Shown piece after piece: positions 1 through 5,073 of a stretch of 6,908 bases of DNA. Source of the DNA: an uncultured bacterium. GTDB lineage: Bacteria; Chloroflexota; Anaerolineae; JACIWP01. The stretch is from contig CAIQJD010000108.1 in the NCBI GenBank assembly GCA_903872005.1, positions 1 through 6,908 on the forward strand, written 5' to 3'. A program made the position numbers and the translations under genes. The notes below the pieces were generated by a model. It saw only the letters and a list, made by a program, of their open reading frames with translations. It made no database searches and had not been told where the DNA came from. Positions within the stretch are counted from its first letter, which is position 1; each line of letters begins with the position of its first letter.

Positions 1-1
1 G

Positions 2-289
2 GTGTTTTCCCTGATTTCGGCAAACGCCCTGCGCTTTAATTTTCATATCCCGCCGCACGTTTTCGACGCTGCCCCCTATACCATTGTTTATGTTCTGATT
101 ATCCGGCTGATACCCTTTTATCTGCTCAAAACCTACGCGGGATTAATCAAATTCACCGGTGAAAAGGACGTTAAAAACGTACTGCTTTCGGTGAGCTTTT
201 CTTCTGTTTTCTTCATTTTGGTTTATTCCTATCTGCGCGCCTCCGAAATGGGTGATCGCCTGTCATTTTTCTACCCGATTTCCATCATT
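2..289 (+). pseudogene. Fragment of a CapD-like polysaccharide-biosynthesis membrane protein, joined in frame to cmk
   Basis: About 95 codons that look like the N-terminal membrane part of nucleotide-sugar epimerase/dehydratases of the CapD/WbpM type, which act in capsule or O-antigen sugar synthesis at the inner membrane. Visible traits are LRFNFHIPP (residues 10-18), a hydrophobic helix around 27-43, the block LLKTYAGLIKFTGEKDV (from about residue 41), a second hydrophobic helix around 60-78, and FFYPISII just before the join. The KTYAG-x-I-x-[FY]-T pattern is what I recall from Bacteroidota members. The frame is open to the left edge, so the GTG at 2 is probably not a true start. GC is about 45% here against 65% in the next 60 nt, with AT-ending codons common. 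The catalytic part is absent, so this is a truncated piece, either an assembly chimera or a real recombination scar. Confidence 0.68.
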
Positions 290-952
290 GCCATTGATGG
301 CCCGACCGCGTCGGGCAAGAGTACGATTGGCGGGCTGCTCGCCGATCGGTTGGGCTATATCTACTTCGATACCGGCGTGATGTATCGGGCCGTCACCTGG
401 GCGGTCTTGCAACGCGGCGTGTCCATTCAGGACGAAGCCGGCGTGACCGGCGTGGCCGAACGCGTGGTCATCAACGTCACCTTGCCGACCAGCGCCGACG
501 GCCGCCAGTATACCGTCTTGGCCGATGCGCAAGATATCACCTGGGATATTCGTCGGCCAGAGGTGGAAGCCGGCGTGTCGCAAGTCTCGGCCTATCGCGG
601 CGTGCGCCAGGCGTTGACCTTGCAGCAGCGTCGCATTGGCGAGGCCGGCCAGATCGTGATGGTTGGCCGCGACATCGGCACGGTCGTCTTGCCCCACGCC
701 GACTTGAAGATCTATCTCGACGCCTCGTTGGAGGAGCGCGCCGGCCGGCGCTATCGCGAGAAGCTGCAACGCGGCGAGCGCGTGACGATGGAAGAAGTCC
801 TGGCGGCCGTGCGCCGGCGCGACCAGTTCGATAGCTCGCGCGAGCTGGCCCCGCTGCGGCCGGCCGAGGACGCCATCTGCATTGACACCGAAGGGTTGAG
901 CGTGGAAACGGTCCTGGAGCGCGTCCTGGAACTGCTGCGCGACCCATCATAG
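2..952 (+). CDS. cmk: Cytidylate kinase (CMP/dCMP kinase) with a foreign in-frame N-terminal extension
   Basis: Cytosolic kinase that phosphorylates CMP and dCMP with ATP to give the diphosphates for RNA, DNA and CDP-lipid synthesis. The kinase part begins near residue 94 of this 316-residue frame. It shows the P-loop GPTASGKST (100-108), GVMYRAVTW, the GRDIGTVVLP block (from 222), IYLDAS, and the C-terminal RRDQFDSSR (272-280) followed by PL-x2-AEDA and IDT. From residue 94 the length (about 220) is normal for the family. The first ~93 residues are not kinase: they resemble a CapD-type membrane region and are much richer in AT (see the separate entry). The real kinase start is therefore lost or hidden. 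An in-frame ATG at 248 would give 234 residues, but the stretch after it still looks CapD-like. plsC follows 13 nt after the stop. The kinase assignment is secure; the start is not. Confidence 0.93.
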   Translation: MFSLISANALRFNFHIPPHVFDAAPYTIVYVLIIRLIPFYLLKTYAGLIKFTGEKDVKNVLLSVSFSSVFFILVYSYLRASEMGDRLSFFYPISIIAIDGPTASGKSTIGGLLADRLGYIYFDTGVMYRAVTWAVLQRGVSIQDEAGVTGVAERVVINVTLPTSADGRQYTVLADAQDITWDIRRPEVEAGVSQVSAYRGVRQALTLQQRRIGEAGQIVMVGRDIGTVVLPHADLKIYLDASLEERAGRRYREKLQRGERVTMEEVLAAVRRRDQFDSSRELAPLRPAEDAICIDTEGLSVETVLERVLELLRDPS

Positions 953-965
953 AGGGAATTGGGCT

Positions 966-1658
966 ATGATGCTATCACCGCGACAATGGCTGAATCGTTT
1001 CTTGCGTTTCCTGGCCCGGCGCCTGATCGAGTTCGAATGTCATGGGACGGAGAATATCCCGCCGGAAGGGCCGCTGATCGTCTATTTCAACCATATCAAT
1101 TTCCTGGACCCGGCGCTGGCGTTGGCGTTGGTGCAACGGGATATCGTCCCACTCTCCAAAGAAGAGAACCTGCGCCATCCGGTGCTCGGCCCGTTGGCGC
1201 GCCTGTATGGGGCCATCCCGGTGCGGCGCGGCGAAGCGGACGTAGAGGCGTTCAAGAGTTCGCTGGCGGTGTTGCGCGCCGGCCAGGCGCTCCTCATCGC
1301 GCCCGAAGGGACGCGCAGCGGCGATGGGCGGCTGTTGGAAGCGAAGGATGGCCTGGCGCGCCTGGCGGTGCGCTCCGAGGCTACGGTGGTGCCCATGGCC
1401 CTGGTGGGCCAGGAGGGGTTTCGGGCGCGCCTGCGCCAATTGGGGCGCACGCGCATCTCGTGCTGGGTCGGCCGGCCCTTCCGTTTTATGCTGCATACCG
1501 GCCAACGCCTCGGCCATTATGAATGGAAGAGCATGACCAACGACGCAATGGCCGAGCTGGCCGCGCTCTTGCCGCCGGCCAACCGCGGCCATTATAGCGC
1601 GCTGGTCGAACAACCGCGCCGTTGGATCGCCTATGCCTCATCAGCCTCCCCCCAATGA
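966..1658 (+). CDS. plsC: 1-acyl-sn-glycerol-3-phosphate acyltransferase (PlsC family)
   Basis: Membrane-associated acyltransferase, most likely converting lysophosphatidate to phosphatidate with an acyl-ACP or acyl-CoA donor. All PlsC/LPLAT blocks are present in the 230 residues: NH-x4-D with H43 and D48 (catalytic pair), GAIPVRRG at 82-89 (block II), APEGTRS at 112-118 (block III, phosphate binding) and VVPMAL (block IV). There is no clear transmembrane helix, only a basic, aromatic N-terminus (WLNRFLRFLARR) that could lie on the membrane. ATG 966 was chosen over ATG 969 because AGAGGG at 951-956 lies 9 nt upstream and overlaps the cmk stop, which indicates coupling in one operon. A cmk-plsC pair is common in bacteria. 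The exact acyl acceptor cannot be read from sequence. Confidence 0.92.
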   Translation: MMLSPRQWLNRFLRFLARRLIEFECHGTENIPPEGPLIVYFNHINFLDPALALALVQRDIVPLSKEENLRHPVLGPLARLYGAIPVRRGEADVEAFKSSLAVLRAGQALLIAPEGTRSGDGRLLEAKDGLARLAVRSEATVVPMALVGQEGFRARLRQLGRTRISCWVGRPFRFMLHTGQRLGHYEWKSMTNDAMAELAALLPPANRGHYSALVEQPRRWIAYASSASPQ

Positions 1659-2958
1659 GGCCGGCGGGCGCATCGCCCGGCTGGCGCCGCGGAGCGCCGG
1701 GCAGCGCGCCGGCCTGCGCGCCGGCGATTGCCTGCTGACGATCAACGGCCGGCCGCTGCGCGATGCGCTGGACGCGCAATTCTACGGCGCGGACGAGGAC
1801 CTGGAATTTGTCTTTCGGCGCGGCGATGACATCATGCGCCGCAGCGTCCGGCGCGCCTATGGAGCCGCCCTGGGCATCGAGTTTGAGTCGCTCCTCTTCG
1901 ACGGCCTGCGCGAGTGCGGCAATCATTGCCCCTTCTGTTTCGTGCGCCAGATGCCGGCCGGCCTGCGCCCCACCCTCTATGTCTTCGATGACGACTACCG
2001 CTTTTCATTCTTGCACGCCGGCTTCGTCACCCTGACCAATCTGACCGAGGATGATTGGGCGCGCCTGGCCGAGCAACGCCTCAGCCCGTTGTACGTGTCG
2101 GTGCATGCGACGGAGCCGGCGCTGCGCCAACAAATGCTGGGCCGGCGCGACCTGCCGCCCATCCTGGAACAATTGCGCCGGCTGATCGGTCTGGGCATCG
2201 AAGTCCACACGCAAATCGTCGTCGCGCCGGGCCTGAACGACGGGCCGGCCCTGACGCAGTCCGTGGAGGATCTGGCGGCGCTTTACCCCGACGTCCTGTC
2301 TATCGGCATCGTGCCGGTGGGGCTGACGCGCTTCCAGAAGGGCCGACTGCGCCGGCCGACGCCGGCCGAGGCGGCGGTGGTCGTGGATCAGACGGCCGCC
2401 TGGCAGGCCAAACACCGCCCGGCCGATGGGATCGGGCTGGTCTACGCGGCGGATGAATGGCACCTGTTGGCCGGCCGCCCCATCCCGCCGGCCGAGTATT
2501 ACGACGATTTCCCGCAACTTGAGAATGGCGTGGGCTTGACACGGCATCTGCTGGATGATTGGGCCGACCGGCGCGCCGCTCTGCCGCGCCGACCCTGGCT
2601 CGGCCGGCCGGTCGCCTGCGTCTGCGGGACGCTCATCGCGCCGACCCTGCGGGGCTTGCTGGAAGAGGCGCATGCCGTAGCCGGCGTGGAAGCGGAGCTG
2701 ATTGCCGTCCCGAACCGCTTCTTCGGGGAAGAAGTGACGGTTTCCGGGCTGCTGACGGCCGGCGATGTGATTGAGGCGCTGGGGCAGCGGGCCGGCGCGT
2801 GGAGCCGCATCTGCTTGCCGCGCAGCATGTTCGACGCGACCGGCGCGGTCACGCTGGACGATTGGGACGTGGCGCGATTGGCGACGACGCTGGGCGCGCC
2901 GGTGCATCTGGCGGAGACGCTGGGAGATGTGCTGGAGGCGTGCGTCGGCGCGCTATGA
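1633..2958 (+). CDS. PDZ / radical-SAM / DUF512 family protein
   Basis: Member of the DUF512 family (PF04459; cyanobacterial relatives are classed as TIGR03279), a widespread putative Fe-S oxidoreductase whose reaction is not known. The 441 residues read as a PDZ-like domain (about 12-75, with AGLRAGD and the LLTINGRPL turn), then a radical-SAM core with C95-x3-C99-x2-C102 for a SAM-bound 4Fe-4S cluster. Next come conserved [12 protein letters not shown] (115-126), YVSVHAT (154-160), VAPGLNDG (197-204) and IVPVGLTRF (226-234). The DUF512 part contains [26 protein letters not shown] and [12 protein letters not shown], matching the family closely. It starts inside plsC with a 26-nt overlap and has only a weak ribosome site, so translation is probably coupled. 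ATG 1633 is the only start that keeps the whole PDZ domain. In other bacteria the family often sits near der and plsY, but der is not in this window. Confidence 0.9.
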   Translation: MPHQPPPNEAGGRIARLAPRSAGQRAGLRAGDCLLTINGRPLRDALDAQFYGADEDLEFVFRRGDDIMRRSVRRAYGAALGIEFESLLFDGLRECGNHCPFCFVRQMPAGLRPTLYVFDDDYRFSFLHAGFVTLTNLTEDDWARLAEQRLSPLYVSVHATEPALRQQMLGRRDLPPILEQLRRLIGLGIEVHTQIVVAPGLNDGPALTQSVEDLAALYPDVLSIGIVPVGLTRFQKGRLRRPTPAEAAVVVDQTAAWQAKHRPADGIGLVYAADEWHLLAGRPIPPAEYYDDFPQLENGVGLTRHLLDDWADRRAALPRRPWLGRPVACVCGTLIAPTLRGLLEEAHAVAGVEAELIAVPNRFFGEEVTVSGLLTAGDVIEALGQRAGAWSRICLPRSMFDATGAVTLDDWDVARLATTLGAPVHLAETLGDVLEACVGAL

Positions 2959-3546
2959 TTCGGCCGGCGCGCTGGCGCGCACTTCGTGGCACCCCCGACA
3001 GCGCGCTTCATAGACCTCGCTGGCCCCGACCATGATGATGGGGTCATCGAACATGGCCGGCTGGCCGTTGATGAGGCGCTGGGTGCGGCTGGCCGGCTGG
3101 CCGCATTTGACGCAGATAGCCTCGAACTTGTCTACCTGTTCGGCAATCGCCATGAGGAGCGGCATGGGGCCGAATGGCTCGCCGCGGAAGTCCATGTCCA
3201 GGCCGGCGACGATGACCCGCACGCCCCCGTTCGCCAGATGGTTGCACATCTCAGCAATGGCCCAATCGAAGAATTGCACCTCGTCAATGGCGACGACGGT
3301 GGTGTCCGGCTCCAGATAGTTCAGGACTTGCGCCGCGGTCTGCACGACCTGCGCGTCGCGATGGATGCCATTGTGCGAGGCGACGCGCATAGTCTCAAAG
3401 CGAGCGTCCAGACTATGCTTGAAAACCTGCACTTTCTGGCGCGCAATCTCCGCGCGCTTGACGCGCCGCAGCAATTCCTCGGTCTTGCCGCTGAACATGC
3501 TCCCACAGATGACTTCGATCCAACCGCCTTCGCGTTTGCCTTGCAT
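2953..3546 (-). CDS. tdk: Thymidine kinase, type II (zinc-binding)
   Basis: Salvage enzyme that phosphorylates thymidine to dTMP with ATP in the cytosol. The 197 residues show the P-loop GSMFSGKT (15-22), the Mg/catalytic segment AIDEVQFFD (86-94, with E89 as the expected base), [14 protein letters not shown] (114-127), zinc-ligand pairs C145-x2-C148 and C183-x2-C186, and the nucleoside-binding region ending in YEARCRGCH. The frame is open upstream to 3588, but ATG 3546 is preferred because GGGAG lies 9 nt upstream and the family normally starts just before the P-loop. It lies downstream of rpmE, an order also known from Bacillus, but a strong hairpin separates the two. Its stop (TAG at 2955-2953) and the DUF512 stop (TGA at 2956-2958) are adjacent on opposite strands, so the frames overlap tail to tail by 6 nt. 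Confidence 0.95.
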   Translation of the reverse strand: MQGKREGGWIEVICGSMFSGKTEELLRRVKRAEIARQKVQVFKHSLDARFETMRVASHNGIHRDAQVVQTAAQVLNYLEPDTTVVAIDEVQFFDWAIAEMCNHLANGGVRVIVAGLDMDFRGEPFGPMPLLMAIAEQVDKFEAICVKCGQPASRTQRLINGQPAMFDDPIIMVGASEVYEARCRGCHEVRASAPAES

Positions 3547-3586
3547 GCGTCTTTTCTCCCGGCCTGGTGGGCGCTGCCTGACCCCC

Positions 3587-3619
3587 AAAGGAAAGGGGGC
3601 AGAAGAGTGTTCTGCCCCC
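3587..3619 (-). terminator. Intrinsic terminator or attenuator between rpmE and tdk
   Basis: On the minus strand a perfect 10-bp stem, GGGGGCAGAA / TTCTGCCCCC (3619-3610 with 3604-3595), closes a 5-nt loop and is followed by TTTCCTTT (3594-3587). This is the form of a Rho-independent terminator for the rplU-rpmA-rpmE transcript. The plus strand has no T-tract on the other side, so the signal acts only on the minus strand. A run GGGGG immediately after the T-tract (3586-3582) could pair with the stem's CCCCC and weaken the hairpin, so partial read-through into tdk is possible. No promoter was recognised between the hairpin and tdk. Confidence 0.8.
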
Positions 3620-3675
3620 GTGTTAAGTCATGTGAACTTACCGGCAGTCTGTGGCGACGCCGGCGGCAAGAGGGC

Positions 3676-3924
3676 TTACTTGGTCTTGCCCTTGCCTTCT
3701 TCCTTCTTGGACATGGCCTCATTGCGGCGCTCAAGGCGCTTCATGAAGCGGTCTACCTGGCCGGCGGTATCCACGATGCGCTGCTCGCCAGTGAAGAACG
3801 GATGACACTTGGCGCACACATCGGCGCGCAAGAGTTCTTTCGTCGAACCGACTTTCCAGGTATTGCCACAGGCGCAGATGACAGTCGCCTGGGGATAATA
3901 CTTCGGATGAATCTTGGGGCGCAT
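3676..3924 (-). CDS. rpmE: 50S ribosomal protein L31 (zinc-binding, C+ type)
   Basis: Large-subunit protein that helps bridge the two ribosomal subunits. The 82 residues begin MRPKIHPKYY and carry the four-cysteine zinc site C17-x-C19 and C37-x2-C40 followed by HPF, then TG-x-Q-x-I-VDTAG and VDRF, all typical of the L31 C+ form. ATG 3924 is chosen over an upstream TTG at 3930 because AAGG sits 6 nt before it and because it starts 2 nt after the rpmA stop instead of overlapping it. The C-terminus is longer than in most L31 (usually about 66-70 residues) by a charged, lysine- and glutamate-rich tail. It is the third gene of the rplU-rpmA-rpmE run. Confidence 0.95.
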   Translation of the reverse strand: MRPKIHPKYYPQATVICACGNTWKVGSTKELLRADVCAKCHPFFTGEQRIVDTAGQVDRFMKRLERRNEAMSKKEEGKGKTK

Positions 3925-3926
3925 AC

Positions 3927-4220
3927 TCAACCTTCTTTCTGCGGAGCTTCCATCGGCTGCTGCGGCCGTTCGGGATAAACGCTGATGCGCTTCTTGTCGC
4001 GCGCCTCGAACTCAAATTTGACGTAGCCGTCGGTCGTGGCGAAGATGGTGTGGTCACGGCCCAGGTCTACGTTGACGCCGAGATGGAAATGGGTGCCGCG
4101 CTGGCGCACGATGATCGTGCCGGCGAGGACCGCTTCGCCATCATATCGCTTCACGCCCAGGCGCTTGCTCTGGCTATCGCGCCCGTTGCGGCTGGAACCG
4201 CCGCCTTTTTTGTGTGCCAT
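3927..4220 (-). CDS. rpmA: 50S ribosomal protein L27
   Basis: Large-subunit protein whose N-terminal tail reaches the peptidyl-transferase centre. The 97 residues start [16 protein letters not shown], the almost invariant L27 head, with no Firmicutes-type cleavable pre-sequence, so the mature tail only needs Met removal. [24 protein letters not shown] and GRDHT-x-FA follow. The C-terminus, past the usual ~85 residues, is a proline- and glutamine-rich tail ([15 protein letters not shown]) of no known role. GGAGGG (4234-4229) lies 8 nt before the ATG. The gap to rplU is 18 nt, matching the near-universal rplU-rpmA pair. Confidence 0.98.
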   Translation of the reverse strand: MAHKKGGGSSRNGRDSQSKRLGVKRYDGEAVLAGTIIVRQRGTHFHLGVNVDLGRDHTIFATTDGYVKFEFEARDKKRISVYPERPQQPMEAPQKEG

Positions 4221-4238
4221 ATTTTCGTCCCTCCAGCC

Positions 4239-4550
4239 TTACGCTTCGATCCGATCAATCAGCAGGCGAGTGAATTCCTGGCGATGTCCGTGCTTGTGGC
4301 GCAGGCGCTCTTTGTTGTGATACTTGAACGCCATCACCTTGCGAGCGCGACCCTGGGCCGTCACTTTGGCGACCACACGCGCGCCTTCCACCAACGGCTT
4401 GCCGACCGTAACCTGTTGGTCCTGGCCGATCAGAAGCACCTTCTCCAGCGTGATCGTCTCGCCGACTTCGACCGGCAACCGATCTACATTTATGGTCTGC
4501 CCCGGCTCGATATGAAACTGCTTTCCACCGGTTTCAATGACTGCAAACAT
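4239..4550 (-). CDS. rplU: 50S ribosomal protein L21
   Basis: Large-subunit protein that binds 23S rRNA. Its 103 residues equal the usual length. It opens with MFAVIETGGKQFHIEPG, and the C-terminal half has the hallmark KVMAFKYHNKERLRHKHGHRQ segment with the basic rRNA-binding residues. GGAGG (4562-4558) stands 7 nt before ATG 4550. It is the first gene of the minus-strand run (rplU-rpmA-rpmE, with tdk beyond a hairpin). It is preceded by a leader of about 50 nt and a consensus promoter, as expected for a strongly expressed ribosomal-protein operon. The leader holds the GC-rich self-complementary stretch CCGCGGCGGCGCG, but I did not recognise a known L21 leader motif. Confidence 0.98.
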   Translation of the reverse strand: MFAVIETGGKQFHIEPGQTINVDRLPVEVGETITLEKVLLIGQDQQVTVGKPLVEGARVVAKVTAQGRARKVMAFKYHNKERLRHKHGHRQEFTRLLIDRIEA

Positions 4551-4607
4551 CTGGCAACCTCCGAGTGTAACGTAACCGGGCGCGCCGCCGCGGCAATCCA
4601 GAGGGCC

Positions 4608-4636
4608 ATTATAATGGGCCGGGGTGCGATTGTCAA
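4608..4636 (-). promoter_or_regulatory. Consensus housekeeping sigma-factor promoter for rplU-rpmA-rpmE
   Basis: On the minus strand TTGACA (4636-4631), a spacer of exactly 17 nt and TATAAT (4613-4608) match the sigma-70/SigA consensus at all twelve positions. The predicted start of transcription is near 4602-4600, leaving about 50 nt before the rplU ATG. The location, directly upstream of a ribosomal-protein operon, supports it strongly. Confidence 0.88.
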
Positions 4637-4734
4637 ATCGTAGAGCCAGGTTCGCCGGCGCCTCCGAACCCCCGCCCCGCCGCTTCCCGGCGGTCGGGCG
4701 TCGGCCGGCTGTTTGTTACGCATTTCACGATGTT
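4637..4734. other. Divergent intergenic core between the two -35 boxes
   Basis: No gene is supported here. The stretch is GC-rich and holds one short perfect hairpin, CCGCCG-CTTCC-CGGCGG (4677-4693), without a T-tract on either side, so it is not a terminator. Any protein controlling both divergent promoters would be expected to bind in this ~98 bp or over the promoters, but I see no convincing operator. Confidence 0.4.
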
Positions 4735-4763
4735 TTGACAATCGGCGCACTTGATGCTATCAT
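4735..4763 (+). promoter_or_regulatory. Extended -10 promoter for the hydrogenase-sensor operon
   Basis: TTGACA (4735-4740), a 17-nt spacer and TATCAT (4758-4763) match the housekeeping consensus at 11 of 12 positions. TG at 4755-4756 one base before the hexamer adds an extended -10 element. Transcription would start near 4770, giving a leader of about 40 nt before the ATG at 4810. It diverges from the rplU promoter, with about 98 bp between the two -35 boxes. A short inverted repeat, TGAT-N3-ATCA (4752-4762), overlaps the -10 and might be an operator, though it is too short to assign. Confidence 0.8.
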
Positions 4764-4809
4764 GGGGCCGCTGCGCTCCGAGACCAGCAGCAGACGGAGG
4801 ACGCGCTGA

Positions 4810-5073
4810 ATGTTGAAAGTGACTATCTGCGTGGGCAGCTCGTGTGTGGTGCGCGGCTCAGACGATCTGGCCGCCGCCCTGGAACGGCTCATTGAACGGG
4901 AAAAACTGACCCAACAGGTCGAATTGGTCGGGGCATTTTGCATGGAAGTCTGTTCCACGGGCGTCTCCATCCGGGTGGGAGAGAAGCAATACCGAGAGAT
5001 TCATCCAGAAGACGCCGAGGTCTTCTTCTATCAAGAGATCTGGCCGCACGTGGCAACTGAGGAAGTCGCATGA
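4810..5073 (+). CDS. NuoE-like thioredoxin-fold [2Fe-2S] ferredoxin, small stand-alone form
   Basis: Small cytosolic electron-transfer protein of 87 residues, matching only the C-terminal thioredoxin-like domain of NuoE/HymA/HydC-type subunits. The [2Fe-2S] ligands are C7-x4-C12 and C44-x3-C48, the standard NuoE spacing, followed by STGVSIRVGEKQY. The N-terminal helical domain of full NuoE (about 160 residues in total) is absent, and no NuoF-type flavoprotein lies in the window, so it is not a complex I or bifurcating-hydrogenase subunit in the usual sense. GGAGG (4796-4800) is 9 nt before the ATG. Its TGA overlaps the next ATG (ATGA at 5070-5073), indicating coupled translation with the hydrogenase-like sensor. 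The likely role is to pass electrons to or from that sensor. The family is secure; the role is inferred from context. Confidence 0.88.
   Translation: MLKVTICVGSSCVVRGSDDLAAALERLIEREKLTQQVELVGAFCMEVCSTGVSIRVGEKQYREIHPEDAEVFFYQEIWPHVATEEVA

Noticed and set aside
248..952. ATG 248 as the genuine start of cytidylate kinase
   Set aside because: The length would be plausible, but the 12 or so codons after it remain AT-rich and CapD-like, no clear ribosome site precedes it, and kinases of this family start almost directly at the IIAIDG strand.
959..1522. A 187-codon plus-strand frame inside plsC
   Set aside because: Out-of-frame shadow with a Gly/Ala/Arg/Pro-rich low-complexity sequence; plsC in the other frame has all catalytic blocks.
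2005..2907. A 300-codon minus-strand frame opposite the DUF512 gene
   Set aside because: His/Arg/Gln-rich antisense shadow with no recognisable domain.
2986..3978. A 330-codon plus-strand open frame over tdk and rpmE
   Set aside because: It lies antisense to two well-recognised genes and crosses their intergenic terminator; no motif is visible.
4677..4693. Hairpin CCGCCG-CTTCC-CGGCGG as a terminator or RNA element
   Set aside because: Short stem, no T-tract on either strand, and it lies outside both predicted transcripts; such GC stems are expected by chance here.
4751..4763. Possible FNR/CRP-type site TTGATGCTATCAT over the -10 of the sensor operon
   Set aside because: The half-sites are separated by 3 nt rather than the 4 of an FNR box and one arm is imperfect; much of the similarity comes from the -10 itself.
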